Assembly: GCF_000182565.1 (NCBI RefSeq)
Contig: NW_015971540.1
Span: forward strand, 124,001 to 188,000
Length of the DNA stretch: 64,000 nt
Direction of reading: 5' to 3'
From: Spizellomyces punctatus DAOM BR117
Taxonomy: Eukaryota; Chytridiomycota; Chytridiomycetes; Spizellomycetales; Spizellomycetaceae
Positions 1 to 11,513 of the stretch are shown one piece after another. Positions within the stretch are counted from its first letter, which is position 1. Every line of letters begins with the position of its first letter. A program made the position numbers and the translations under genes. A model generated the notes under the pieces. The model saw nothing but the letters and a program-made list of their open reading frames with translations, had not been told where the DNA came from and did not search any database.

Positions 1-139
1 AAGACCCGGATTGCGGCGCAAGTGGTGCAATGTGAAGAAGATAATAATAAAGTCTCTGTTCAAAAACATGTTGCAAATACAAAATATAAAACACTTGATA
101 ACACATTTCCACTAATGTTGCTGTCAATCACGAATGCTG

Positions 140-590
140 CTACGACCTTGCATTTTCGATAGCCTTAAGAATGTCTTGAGCAACCTCCTCAGGCGTCCTG
201 CCATCCTCCACCTCAAATATAATCTTTGCCCATTGGGACCCATCCGCCAGATCTAGAGCAATAGCCGTCGCCTTCTTTCTAGCATAAATAAAATCCGGTT
301 TCCGGTGAAGGTGATAAAAATTGCCTATAAACAACCATGTATTAGACGCTGTATCCGGCCTCGTCAATCTCTCCAAAAAAGTAAAACCTACCAGCATAAA
401 AGACGCCCGGCACACTCGTCCCAACACGGAGCCCATTCCAGCAGACGCACAGGTCGTCTGGCCGAACACGGACGTTCGTAATGTGTTTAAGTGGGACGGA
501 CACGGGTGAGAATTGCACTGCGAGGAGTTTTTGACATGTTGTGAGGGAAAGGACAAGGTCAGTTGACGTTAATTGGAGAGTTGGGGCCAT
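140..590 (-). CDS. Small conserved protein with bacterial-PH-like fold (putative)
   Basis: Two exons, 590-392 and 324-140, joined in frame give 127 residues. The intron (391-325) starts GTAGGT and ends TATAG with a CTAAT branch-like site. The start is the ATG at 590, which directly precedes the hydrophobic strand-rich N-terminus. The pattern of short strands (LVLSLTT, VSVPLKHI, WNGLRVGT, VPGVFYAG), then a basic segment and a C-terminal 'FEVEDG' plus helix, resembles small fungal proteins with a bacterial PH-type domain. That assignment comes from remembered family shape and was not searched. No signal peptide or membrane segment is seen. Function is unknown; membrane-lipid or protein binding would be a guess. 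Confidence 0.6.
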
Positions 591-1129
591 GGCTTCTGAG
601 AAACGATAAACAAAACAAAAAGAAAATCGCAAAAGTGAAATGGAAAAGGTTGGGAGGGATTCCTGCGCTTGTCTTTTTGTACTCGAGGACTGATGGGTCA
701 TCAGATTTATTTCTGGAAACGCGACCCGCGCAGGTGGGGGCTTCTGCCAAGTCCACAGTAGGCAAGAACAACTTGGCAAGAGTATTCCTGGGGCAACATT
801 TCTCTTTTTAACAAACAATGGCATCTATTTCACATCCGAAATTCTCCATACACATTTCCTAATGCTTTGTTGGCAGAGAAGTTACAATATCCCATATCGT
901 ATTCTCTTTTGCCCCCAACATGTGTGTCGTCTTGAAGGAATCAAACGATTAATGGATCCCAATCCACACATATTGGCCGCATTGTGTATGACGATTCGGA
1001 TCCGCAGAAATAACTGCCAAGGCAGTAGGGTCACACGTTGGCTTCCGGGGATCCACACATGGTTATAGATGTATTTACCAACCCGCCACTGAACCGTAGT
1101 GTAGCGTAGCGTATTCCCCTCTGTTTATC
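591..1129. other. Intergenic, 539 bp
   Basis: Lies upstream of the bPH-like gene and downstream of the TLC gene, both on the minus strand. It should hold the promoter of the first and the 3' end of the second. Short ORFs are present but none shows domain-like sequence or a consistent exon chain. Confidence 0.5.
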
Positions 1130-2069
1130 CTAAATATGGTGAATACCCGACTTGGCTCTAAAGCGAAACAAAGCCCTAAAGACTAAAATTGTCCAATATG
1201 TGTTCAATCCAGTAAACACTACATAATTGATGCATGTCAGAATCCAGACAATGCCTGGCAGCCGCCGTAGTCGTTGCCAGAGGAGGAGTGGCCGGGCAAT
1301 GGCAACTGTGGCCTTGGCCGGAAGGGATCCTTGACCGGAACGCTCTTCCACCTTTTGCACAATGTTGTTCTCCCTCACATCCGCGTCGTTTGTTCGCTTT
1401 GTAACACGGAGAGCGTACCAGAGACCCAAGGGTCCTGCTGGCGCACGCACCAATAAAAACAATACGCATCGAACAATCAACCAAAATTCATACGCCTTGC
1501 CCGTTTCCTTGCCCAGTTTTTGCATCACCCACAAGACATTTGTCGCAACCACGGTTAGTTCGCTTGGTAAGAACACGGCTGGAAAATAGCTGGCTACTTT
1601 GTAATGCCGCATGAAACCCGCCCCCAGGGCTCCAAGAACGTGGTGAATCCAGGCAGATGGATGCTGCCTTCCCACGATCCCCATTACATAACTATCATAT
1701 AATGTGTAGCCTGTCATATTTGTTAATTTAGAATAATTTGGTGCTGAATAAGCTGGAACGAAACTTACCGATATGGGCAGCAAGAGTTCGGTCCAAGAGT
1801 TCAGGATAAGGTTCAATAACATCCTCAGAGTATGGTTGACGCTTCAATAGTAAGTATAAGGAACTAACGGAAACAGTGAGTGCGTTCACAGTCGATGGAA
1901 GCTTTTCTGCAAGGAACAAAAGATCGGCGGAATTCAGACGCGCAAGTGTTGCGGGGGATAGATAGTGTATAAGCTGAGCCGCGATTTTGTGGAGAATCAG
2001 GTGGAAACCTAGCGGAACTAGGACTTGGGCATCTGCAAATTGCTTGAGAGGAAGACTCGGGACAGGCAT
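1130..2069 (-). CDS. TLC-domain (TRAM-LAG1-CLN8) membrane protein
   Basis: Exons 2069-1769 and 1710-1130 give 293 residues; the intron (1768-1711) runs GTAAGT...ACAG. Start is MPVPSLPLKQ at 2069. The protein has about six to seven hydrophobic segments. The central block, with TLYDSYVMGIVG, HPSAWIHHVLGALG and a run ending in 'ELTVVATNVLWVMQKLGK', matches the TLC pattern with its conserved His-His region. This looks like the TMEM56/TLCD4 type rather than ceramide synthase, because no Lag motif is visible. Known members sit in the ER or plasma membrane and act in lipid homeostasis or sensing; the substrate here is unknown. It is divergent from the SRP receptor gene, with 171 bp between start codons. 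Confidence 0.8.
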
Positions 2070-2240
2070 CTTGCGTTGCCTGTCGCCATTCGCCGCACAA
2101 GCTCCGGGATCGAAGAGTCCGGGAGTCCGCGCGCAATCGCAGCGCGCAGCAGTCACGTGCGATGCCAGCTATCTGGAACCGCCCGCTCATTGCAGTCTCC
2201 ATTTGGTTGCTCAATTCCGTGTCAAAGCAGAACTGTAGCC

Positions 2241-4543
2241 ATGCTCGACGCTGTCACAGTTTTGACCAAGGGGGGTTTGGTCCTTTGGTCTAAAGCGTAC
2301 ACCGATATCCGCGGCCCGCAAAATCCCATTGACAGTCTAATTCGCGACGTGCTGATCGAGGAGAAGGCTAGCAGTGACGGATATGTCAAGGATAACTGGA
2401 GAGTCAAGTGGACCTTTGCCAATGAGCTGGGATTGATATTTGTCGTGAGTGCCCCCACGTTGAACCGAGCTCCGTAGATTGCCTCGCTCATGGCTTTGTG
2501 ACGTGACAGATAGTATATCAAAAGATCCTTCAGCTCGCGTACATTGACGAACTCTTGGAAGCTTTTAAGCGTCTGTTTTGCAAAGACTATGCGTCCAAAA
2601 TTGCCACCCCAGACATTCTCAACTCATATGACGATTTTGAACAAAAATTCGACACGCTATTAGCCGCATTGGAAGCAGACGAGCTGAAGGTAATCCACTG
2701 TCACCGAACTCCATGCTCATTAGAAACACTGATTGGATTGTCAAATTTTCAAGGCCAAGAAGTCAAAGGGACCTAGAAAGTTTGAAGATACCAAGGGATA
2801 TCAAAACACGCTGGCGGGATCCAAAAACACTGACAAAGGTAGCTAAAGAATATCTGCGTGATGCTCTCCTTGCCGCTATTGACCTCTATTTGCTTCAAAC
2901 ATGTAAAAGACACGTCAAGTGCACAATTAGCACCCGAAGACACCGATAGTGAATCGCACTCTTCCAAATCGGTTGGAGACAGCCTGGACGAAAAGTTGAA
3001 CGCGCTAGGACTGACTGGCCGACGGGGTGCCAAGGGAAAGCGGAGAGGCGGGAAAACATCCGGAGGGTCCAGAAATGCAAGTCAAGAGTCATCACCGGTC
3101 GAAGGGTATGTCTCATTGTGGCTGCAATCTGGTTGTAGTTATCGTATTGAACCGCTGTGGTGTTTCCAGGCGAAAGTCAGTTAAGGCATCGCGGACATGG
3201 GTGGGTGGCGTTGCGGGATCAACAACGTCGGGGAATTTGGACTATAGTGATTCCAAGGAACCCACGTCAGTAGTTCCTTCTGGGGATCTGGTGGGTTGAC
3301 CAGACATGCGCAAGGAACGTCTGGAGTGGTCAGCATCTAACCTCAACTCTTAGGTTGGGACAGCCCTTGGAAGCCGAACAGCGGACGGTTTGTACGACGC
3401 ATTAGAAATGGACGAGAGACCATCCGACGATGAGAATGATGAAACCACAGAATCAACAAGCACCAAGCCAAAGGGCATCCTTTCCTTCTTCCAGAACCTA
3501 ACTAGTGCCAAAGTTCTCAAGCGAGAGGACTTGGAGCCGATCATGGCCAAAATGCGCGAACACATGGTCAACAAAAATGTAGCAGCAGATGTCGCAGACC
3601 ACCTCTCTGAATCTGTTCTACAAGGTCTTACTGGCCAAAAGATTGGAGCCTTTTCATCTCTAACATCCGCTGTCAAATCCCAAATGGAATCTGCACTTCG
3701 TCGGATTTTGACTCCTCGCACGTCAACCGACGTACTACGCGACATCTTCTCCGCACAGCAATCTGGACGACCTTACACAATCACATTCGTGGGTGTGAAC
3801 GGAGTCGGGAAGAGTACGAATCTCTCCAAAGTGTGCTTTTGGCTCTTGCAGAATAATTTAAAGGTTCTGATTGCCGCGTGTGATACCTTCCGATCGGGTG
3901 CTGTGGAGCAGTTACGAGTTCATGAGAGGAACTTGAGAATTGTGAGACCTGGTGCGATTGTAGAGTTGTTTGATCGGGGGTATGGAAAGGATCCAGCGGG
4001 GATTGCCAAAGATGCCATTGCCTATGGTAAGGACCATTGTTTGGATAGAAACCGCAAAAGCATTGTTCTCATTTCGGTCTCCGCAGCCAAAAACAACCAT
4101 TTCGACGTTGTTCTCATTGACACAGCGGGCCGGATGCAAGATAACGAACCGCTCATGCGGGCGCTTGCAAAGCTTGTTGCCGTTAATAACCCAGACAAGG
4201 TCATCTTTGTCGGTGAAGCCCTCGTAGGCAATGAAGCCGTAGATCAGCTGACCAAATTCAATCAAGCGTTGAAAGATTTCAGTGGTCTCTCAAATCCCAG
4301 GCAGATTGATGGAATGATCTTGACAAAGTTTGATACCATTGACGATAAAGTGAGCCATGGACTATATTTTTAAAACTATCTTTGCATGATGAATGCTAAC
4401 TCTGGTCGGAATAGGTTGGCGCGGCACTTTCCATGACATATATTACCGGACAGCCGATCCTCTTTGTGGGAACCGGTCAGACGTACACGGATTTGAGAAA
4501 GATGAATGTTAGGAGTATAGTTAATTCACTCCTGGCCAAATAG
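2241..4543 (+). CDS. SRP101: Signal recognition particle receptor subunit alpha (SR-alpha)
   Basis: Eight exons: 2241-2444, 2510-2689, 2754-2838, 2910-3105, 3170-3290, 3354-4026, 4087-4349, 4415-4543, giving 616 residues. The N-terminal SRX longin-like domain is followed by a charged linker, a conserved 'LDYS' box and an NG GTPase domain. GTPase motifs are G1 GVNGVGKST, the [11 protein letters not shown] box, G3 [10 protein letters not shown] and G4 TKFD. It binds the SRP54-ribosome complex at the ER membrane through SR-beta and hydrolyses GTP to hand nascent chains to Sec61. The intron at 4027-4086 is 60 nt with no stop, so the genomic frame reads through it, but family alignment ([11 protein letters not shown]) shows it is spliced. 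Confidence 0.95.
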
Positions 4544-4753
4544 GTGTAGGGGACGGCCCGTTTGGAGGGGCAGCAGGCTGTTACTTTGGACCAGAACGGT
4601 CATATTCCAGATTTGATGTTGGATAACGTGTTGATCGTGCGGTCCGCGATGCAAATAGATGGTTTCATTGCAGGAGAAATACGAAATGCTTTATTGCATT
4701 GCACTGTCCCACGCAACACAACACAAGAGTTATATTCACAATAATTTTTGTAT

Positions 4754-5566
4754 TTACCGCTTCTCACATCTGAGAATAACGGCAGCATCATTATGGTCTT
4801 CCATGGAGAGTGCTCTCAACCCAGTGTCGGCTGCATATGTTGAAACGCGTAGCCAGGACTGAAACCCAGGCATCACCGATGCAGACTCTACCTCATCATC
4901 GCCATCTTTGGCCCATGTTTTCAAACCCCCTACAAACGCCAACTCTGGCTCGGCCAATGATGCCGCCACGATAGTTTCCTTTTTACCGCGACCAAACAGT
5001 CCAGCCAAGCTCAATCCTCTCCTTTGCTTTCTTTCACCCTGCTGTTGCCCTCCACCAAGTGCTATCAACGGATCTACCCCGAAATATCTCCCCAGCATAA
5101 CCTTGGCAGTCCCTTCTCCAAGACCATAAAACATTCCTTGGAAGAACGGGGTAATAACAAGGGAAACAAATGCGCGCAAGTTGGCATATTGCGCCAATGT
5201 ATCGGTTTTACCATTATGTGGGAGAAGGTCAGATGCACTTGGAGGAAGAATTTTCGATTCGATTTCAGCTGATGAATCGGTATCCGTTCCCCCCACGTCT
5301 GACTCATCGTCCGCGTCCGATGGGTGCGTGAACTTTGACCGACGCTTCGAATGGGTCGTGCGGGTAGCATGCTGTGTCCTTCGCGGGGAAATGGGTCTCG
5401 GATGGGAAAGGATGGTGGGAGATGGGTCTGCGGGAGCGGTGGCTGCGGTTAGACCGGGAGATGCTGGTGTTGGCGTGACAGGAGTGTTTGGAGGGACTTG
5501 ATGAACCGGAGACGATGCCGTTTGAGGTCGACGCGTAGGGTCGAGAGGTAGCGTATGAATCGTCAT
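4754..5566 (-). CDS. Mim1/TOM13-like mitochondrial outer membrane protein (tentative)
   Basis: A single exon encodes 270 residues. Residues 1-75 are Pro/Thr/Ser-rich and likely disordered, followed by an acidic patch. A hydrophobic segment near residues 130-165 carries TPFFQGMFYGLGEG and GRYFGVDP with GxxxG-type spacing, like the single TM helix of Mim1/TOM13, which helps insert alpha-helical outer-membrane proteins and assemble TOM. The C-terminal half is longer than in known Mim1. The identification rests on this short segment only. It is divergent from the hydrolase gene; if translation starts at 5566 the 5' ends are 205 bp apart. Confidence 0.45.
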   Translation of the reverse strand: MTIHTLPLDPTRRPQTASSPVHQVPPNTPVTPTPASPGLTAATAPADPSPTILSHPRPISPRRTQHATRTTHSKRRSKFTHPSDADDESDVGGTDTDSSAEIESKILPPSASDLLPHNGKTDTLAQYANLRAFVSLVITPFFQGMFYGLGEGTAKVMLGRYFGVDPLIALGGGQQQGERKQRRGLSLAGLFGRGKKETIVAASLAEPELAFVGGLKTWAKDGDDEVESASVMPGFQSWLRVSTYAADTGLRALSMEDHNDAAVILRCEKR

Positions 5567-5770
5567 GTCGTGCTGGCGTTGAACAAGCGCTCTTGTGAGA
5601 GGGATGGAAATTCAAAAGAGATGATGGTGACGAGAAAATACGGGCTGACACTCTGCGTTGATCGCCCCCGTGGCCGACTGACTGTAGTGGCACAGTCATC
5701 TTATGGATGTCATTCCAAGTTCCAAACCCGACGCCCGTCAGGTAGGCGCACATCTCATGTGAACAAGGAC

Positions 5771-6676
5771 ATGATGAATACACTTACTGGAACCATCGCC
5801 GTAGAACACGGAAAACTGTTCTATACGCACACTCCCGCATATCCTGCAGTCACCCAAAGACCCCCGTTGCTACTCATCCATGCAGGTGTTGCTGATCACT
5901 CAATGTGGGAGACGACTGTGGCTCACTTTAGCCAGAGAGGACACCAAGTCATCACATATGACACTAGAGGGTACGGCCAAACCCGAAATGATACTACAGC
6001 TCCAGAAACTGCGTCATACAGTAATGTCGACGACGCGATTGCATTGCTAGATCACCTTGGAGTGAACCAAGTTGTTGTCGTCGGTAACTCTCGCGGTGGA
6101 GCGATTGCCTTAGATATCGCATTACAGTTTCCTAAACGAGTAATTGGGGTCGTCCATATTTGTGGTGGAGTGGGCGGGTTAGAAGGTCCAGAATATGATG
6201 AGACTACCAGCGGAACGGACCTTGAGAAGGAGATCTTCACCAAAATCCTTCAGGTCTACAGTGATAAGAATTGGGATGCGTTGGAGGACCTGTTTGCATC
6301 TGCTTGGGCAGATGGAGTTGGACAGCCTTTACGCAGATCAGGACATGTGCATGACCGTGTCAAGCAAATGGTCCATGCCAATTTGGCGGCTCATGAAAAG
6401 AGCGGAGAAGCACTGGCTGTTAAACCCAGACATCCGCAGCCGTCTGCAGCAGAGAGAATTGAACAATTGATGTCTCCGCTGTTGGTGATTGTTGGTGGGC
6501 TGGACACCTCTGCTACCATTAGAACTGCGGATTGGCTGGTCAGTAAAGTAGAAAAGGTTACAAGGGTGGACTTTCCGCAGTGTGCTCATATGGTTAGTTT
6601 GGAGGAGCCTGACAAGTTCCATTGCGTTGTTGAGGAATGGTTGGAAAACAATGTTGGCTGTGTCAAGGCTATATGA
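5771..6676 (+). CDS. Alpha/beta hydrolase, enol-lactonase/esterase type
   Basis: An intronless ORF of 301 residues. The start is placed at the ATG at 5771 (a second ATG follows at 5774) because the hydrolase fold begins just after it; the frame stays open upstream to 5555 but that part reads as non-family sequence. Visible motifs are the oxyanion region LLIHAGVADHSMW, the strand-turn TYDTRGYGQT, the nucleophile elbow GNSRGG (Ser near residue 107), an acid in VGGLDTS and the catalytic His in CAHMVSLEEP. The layout resembles 3-oxoadipate enol-lactonase-like hydrolases. Substrate is unknown. The lack of introns in an intron-rich region could mean late acquisition or retroposition. Confidence 0.8.
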   Translation: MMNTLTGTIAVEHGKLFYTHTPAYPAVTQRPPLLLIHAGVADHSMWETTVAHFSQRGHQVITYDTRGYGQTRNDTTAPETASYSNVDDAIALLDHLGVNQVVVVGNSRGGAIALDIALQFPKRVIGVVHICGGVGGLEGPEYDETTSGTDLEKEIFTKILQVYSDKNWDALEDLFASAWADGVGQPLRRSGHVHDRVKQMVHANLAAHEKSGEALAVKPRHPQPSAAERIEQLMSPLLVIVGGLDTSATIRTADWLVSKVEKVTRVDFPQCAHMVSLEEPDKFHCVVEEWLENNVGCVKAI

Positions 6677-7109
6677 AATAATCGGTTACTATGTGAATGC
6701 GAAGGACATAGACTTGGAAACAAGCACGTCATTCGTAACCCATCAACTGACATTGGGCTAGTAGCAACAGCCTTCTGTTTGTAACGACGCCTACTACGCA
6801 AGCCCATAAGCCAAAGTCAACAAATCCAATTCTGTATTCACAACCCTTTATCTTAACGAGAACGATGAAGCGAGGTACACTCGAATCTCAATGATATTGT
6901 GTTATAGCACACAATGGAAGTAGAATCCAAGTGCCTTCCGAGAGATATACAATTTCGCCACATTTCAGTAGAGGGTTGAGTAGCGCCATATTATAGGCAG
7001 TTTATGTGCCCATTAAAGAATACAAGATGAACCACATTTTGGCAGTCATTGATATGAAAAGGCGCTGACGCCCGACCAAGAGAGGCATTCACAACGTTTG
7101 CAAGATGAC
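6677..7109. other. Intergenic, 433 bp
   Basis: 3' flank of the hydrolase and of the next minus-strand ORF. No coding pattern, repeat or RNA gene was recognised. Confidence 0.4.
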
Positions 7110-7313
7110 CTATGCAGATTTCGATATCATCATTTTACTATTACTATACATGACCATCGTCACAGGTACTTCCCCTGCACCTCCAATGCTCCATTGGAAA
7201 ATTGTTGCCACTGACCCTCCAAGTACTACAAGATACCATTGTGTGTTATGAATGATATACTCGGGCGCTAATTGCCGAGGCTTGCTGCCGACTAGATCCA
7301 GCTGCTGTTTCAT
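7110..7313 (-). CDS. Possible small single-TM protein
   Basis: A 67-residue ORF starting MKQQLDLVGSK at 7313 with one hydrophobic segment (YLVVLGGSVATIF). The N-terminal 'RQLAPEY' before a short membrane helix is loosely like small mitochondrial ATP-synthase accessory subunits such as subunit k, but the match is weak. The 3' part may be intron, since a GTGCAG donor follows the hydrophobic segment. It could be a chance ORF. Confidence 0.3.
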   Translation of the reverse strand: MKQQLDLVGSKPRQLAPEYIIHNTQWYLVVLGGSVATIFQWSIGGAGEVPVTMVMYSNSKMMISKSA

Positions 7314-7439
7314 CGGACGTACACAAATTTTCTAACAGACTACAAGGCAAGTCAATTCCCTAATCCCCAAAAAACCCACACTATCCTCCCCGGCAAACAA
7401 CGAAAAAGTAAACAGAAACTAACAGAAAGCAACTTGTTC

Positions 7440-8751
7440 TCACCGTCGTCTGGCGGCTGCGGCATTCTGCTGTACAAACTTTGGTATAGCGTACAGATAT
7501 ATCAGGTTTGCAGCGTTGTAAAGTAAGAGCATGACGTCCCCAAAAACCATCCCGTATATCGCTGCATCGGCCAAGGTAACTATTATAGCCAATCCAGAGA
7601 AGAGGATCATGAAAGATAACACAAAGACCATGCTATGTCCGCTAATGATCCGGTCTTGTTTCTTTTGGACAGGCTTACGCATCGACGGATCGACGGCTGA
7701 AGAGGCGCGAATATCGCGTGTGGAGGGTAAAGAGCGGACCGCCGACGAAGGTGCGCTCTCATGGAGATCTGTCGTCGATGTTCCGCCTGCACTGGATTGG
7801 AGTAACTCGGAGACCGCAGTAGGAATTGCCAAAAACAATGATTTAAATGTCCAAGGTTGACGAGCCGGTGGACTTTGTCCAACGTCTGCAGCCGTTGCCC
7901 GACTGCTAGCACCAGGATCCACTACATTTTTCCGCATCTTCAATACCAATCTCAGTGATGCAACTGCGAGGGCCCAATCAACAAGAATGTCCCACACGAG
8001 TGGAAGCCCAAGGGCACCCCATGCTGCATATTTCTCGAATTGGGTGACCCTTCCTTTTGTAAGGATGAGGGCCCATGCTACGGCGCCGTATCCCCATCCC
8101 ACGGCGGTGAAGAAGGCGGTTAGGGTGAGAAGCAGGATTCGGAGCCAGCGGGGATAGAACGTAATGTGATCGAATACGCCTGGAGGTTATCAAGGGTTTA
8201 AATAAGGGAATTGGAGAATTGGAAAGGACCAGGCAATCAGTCAGTACGTACCAAAACGGACAATATTAATGACGTTTACAATGGCACCACATGCAATCGT
8301 CGCCGTGCTAAAAAAAAAATAGAGAACATGTAATTTAGCGCCCTGCATTGCCATCAGGCAACGACGAAAAGCAAGTAACTTACTACATCAAAAAGGTCCA
8401 TATGCCTTCAAAGCATCCTACGCCCTGCCTAGTGACAACATGATCGACCACGAACCCCAGCATGCTCATCAAACTCGTAAAAATGGCAACCCATGACACT
8501 ATTAGTGCCAAGTTAAATTTCGACTTTCGGGCCATATATCGACGGACGGTGTAAGCTATTCCAACTAGCGCTAGACATGACCCAAGAGCGAGGAACGGCA
8601 CGCTGATGTGCATGACACTAGCCAAAAGAGAACAAGGTTGACGTTAATTCTAAAAGTGTCGCCCATTGACACTTGTTTGAGGAGTCGCCTACTTTTGCGG
8701 GTATTTGGCTACGCAAATGTCGAGGTTATGAGGCAAAGAGTTGTTGTGCAT
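7440..8751 (-). CDS. Orphan seven-transmembrane receptor-like protein
   Basis: Four exons, 8751-8693, 8617-8384, 8307-8252 and 8179-7440, join in frame to 362 residues. The short first exon starts MHNNSLPHNLDI and adds an N-terminal tail with a possible N-glycosylation site (NNS). Seven hydrophobic helices follow, roughly starting ISVPFLALG, FNLALIVSW, GIWTFLMYTA, WLRILLLTL, WGALGLPLVW, SMVFVLSFM and FGDVMLLLYN. A basic loop ends TM1 (RRYMARKSK) and a long Ser/Pro-rich loop separates TM5 and TM6. This topology fits a GPCR-like receptor, but no DRY, NPxxY or other family signature was recognised, so ligand and family are unknown. Every junction has GT-AG ends and consistent phase. Confidence 0.65.
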
Positions 8752-9609
8752 GGTTGCAACAGTGAGCGAGTCTCTTTGACACCGCTATCAAGACTTTTTA
8801 TTTCGCAGCCTTGTTTAAAAAAAAGAGTAAAGTCCATAAAAACCCGAAAGTAAGCTTGCCGCACGGGCATTTTGATAACCGCTAGCTTTATGCAAGTCCG
8901 TTGTTTGTTGAGCGGATCCTCTGATTTACTAAAAACTCTTTTTTTTTCTGGGTCATGGAAAGTAATCAAAAAGATTGCTATTCATTGCGTCGTATTTCTG
9001 GACACCACCCCATTACCTATCAAAAGGATCTGCCCAAAGTGCGAGACGGGCACAAGAATCAAAACAAAAGATTGTTTATTTGAGGCACCATCAACAAACC
9101 ATTGAGAGTTCCTCAACTGGGTACTTTGTTAATTCCCCATGTCTGCCGTTTTCTAATTCCAACCGTCCATTCTTCCTTTATGAATTTACATTGTACTTGT
9201 CACCCATAACATGCTTAACCTTGTTAAACTTCCGCCGAGGTAAACAAAAGCCCTCGAGGGTTGCGTTGATTTTAACTTTAGATTTGGTTCAATCCGTCAC
9301 ATGGCCTATATTGGATTAATTGCATTTGAACGATTGCATTTAACAATTTAAGAGGGCGGAGCTAAAAACTTCACAAAGATTTCAAGCACCGCAAGAATCT
9401 TGGCACCGACAAGAAACGCATAAAGAATGCACGTTATCCTACCCTCATTACCTCATCTAAGAACAATATTTTACATTTCAAAGGCTATGCTATTCTACAA
9501 ACACATACACTCATTCCCCCACTATGTTGCAAAGACTGTATGCTGTGCTACTAACGCCGTGCTCTTGATTCATATGGATGAAACCTGCGGGTAGAGTTAA
9601 GAGATTGTA
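8752..9609. other. Intergenic, 858 bp
   Basis: Lies between the 7-TM gene start and the 3' end of the GATA/PHD gene. AT-rich with short homopolymer runs. Small ORFs on both strands do not form an exon chain. It probably holds the 7-TM promoter. Confidence 0.4.
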
Positions 9610-11157
9610 CTATGGAAATGCGTCCATCATGCACGAAACCAACCTGCGAGATTGGGACTTTAGAGGCACATCGTCCCTCGAGTTCCGTCTCACAGGCCAT
9701 GACAGCTCTAAACCACTATCTCTACGTTCAAATTTTGTGGCGGAGCAATCGATGGTTGACGAAATCGGAGATGAACAGGATTCACTTTCTGAAATTGGCG
9801 ACGGAGAGGAACATTGGCGGCGGCCAAGAGGCCCTGAGCAGTTCATATAGGGAAGGTTCTTTTTCGGGAGATCCAAGCCAATTCTCGTAGTCTTCCGGTT
9901 CGTCGCACAGGTTTCCCCGCAGTACCATGTTATTTCGTTAGAATCTGCCCACACTGAATCCGGAATCTTTCCATGACATTCGATGTGATACGCTGTCGAA
10001 TCGATATGAGAAACACAGCCCCATACTAGCGTGGTCAATAAATCTCACCTCGAGGACAGCCATCACATTGAACAAGAACTGTGCCGTTCGGGGAAGTTCT
10101 CTGGAAGCACACAATGCAAAAGTCTTGCAGGACAGGACGACATCGTTCACCTAACGATTCTCCTCGGAACTGAGTCAGATCGAGCCTGCTTTGCTTATCA
10201 GCATATCCATAGCCTTTGTAGTCACATCCATGTTTACTAGAGTTTGATGCGTTAGATCCCAGATCATTGGAGCCGACATTAGCATGATCCATAACCTACT
10301 TGCACAAGGTCCTCCGTCCCCAGGGACCAGGCCTGAACGCTGCAGTCTGTCCAGCTTTGGTCACTCCACAATACCGACACCAGTCAATACCCTTTTGAGT
10401 AAACTCCTCATATATAGTTGGTCTATGCGATTGGCGTACGACACAATCCTTGACAGGTTCATCATCTCCATCAATATCAATCATTTCGTCTTCTACGTCC
10501 ACCTCCAGTACTCCGTCTGATATGCTTTCGATATCATCATCCTCCCTACCCGCGATTACTGCACTCCCATCCGTAAGATCATCCAGATCCGAGTCACAAT
10601 CAAGAATCTCCAGATGTTCACTTTTACATGGAACACTCTCTGGGGGTTCGGGACTTGGCGAAAACAACACCGGATCTGACAAGTCGCCAAAAATTCGCCC
10701 GGATGTGATCGTGTCATCAACGCCGTTGTTTTCAGCGGTCAGATTAGCTTCCCTGTGATATGTATCGTATGTTAGCAGGTTGGCATTCATAACGCTGTAT
10801 CGTGGGAACTTACGCATCTGCCGCCAATCCACTGAGCAAGTTTTCACCAAGTCCAGCCTGCAGCGCCTCCTGCAGAGGATTCAGCTCAAAGGAATCGCTC
10901 CTATCAATCACGTCTGAAGGATCGATGTCAATATCCTCTGCAGCCTCTTCGACCACCGCTGCTGTGGCGTTGGGCGGAAAAAGGCACGGATTCGGCAAGC
11001 TGGATGACTTTAAAGGGCCCGCGGGTATCACTATCGCAGTGAACATGGAGTCACTGTAATGGTGGGTATATTCGTCGACCAAGGCATCCGTGTTGCTCGG
11101 CGGCTCCAAGGGAAGGAAGGGAAGTGTGTGATACGGGTGCGTTGGCATTTCCAGCAT
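9610..11157 (-). CDS. Nuclear protein with GATA-like zinc finger and PHD finger
   Basis: Exons 11157-10814, 10752-10300, 10236-10049 and 9992-9610 give 455 residues in frame. An acidic, Ser/Asp-rich N-terminal half (about residues 40-235) is followed by a GATA-like finger: DWCRYCGVTKAGQ, FRPGPWGRRTLC and NKHGCDYKGYG. A PHD finger follows (CIVCFQ, VQCDGCPRAYHIECHG, WYCGETC), then a basic Ser-rich tail. The GATA-like 'HGCDYKGYG' form is reminiscent of chromatin proteins such as Snt2 rather than of classical GATA factors; that comparison is from memory. The combination suggests a histone-tail reader in a chromatin complex. The gene is divergent from UTP10 with 356 bp between starts. Confidence 0.8.
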
Positions 11158-11513
11158 ACTTGTCAATTGTCTTTTAGTCTTCTTCTTTACACACACTCGT
11201 CTGTTTTGCTTCCAAACCCTGGTAGCAAGCTGTAATTTCTTGAACGAAATTCGTTGGCAAGTTGACAGCTGAAAGGGGAGTTTCCCTTCAATCTGACACC
11301 GCGCGTGTGGCCATGGAGGTTGTGGCCATTACAAGTGTGAGGTCATTCTCTCGGGCGATGGAAATGGCCAGAGATCCAATCAAACTTTCCGGTTTCATAT
11401 CTGGATGGATTGCATGCATTCCATGGATCCAGTGTATTATAGTCACATGACATTTATGAATTCTTTTTGACGAGCGTTCAAACTACCAGTAGGTCTTGTT
11501 TGCTTTTTGCAAC

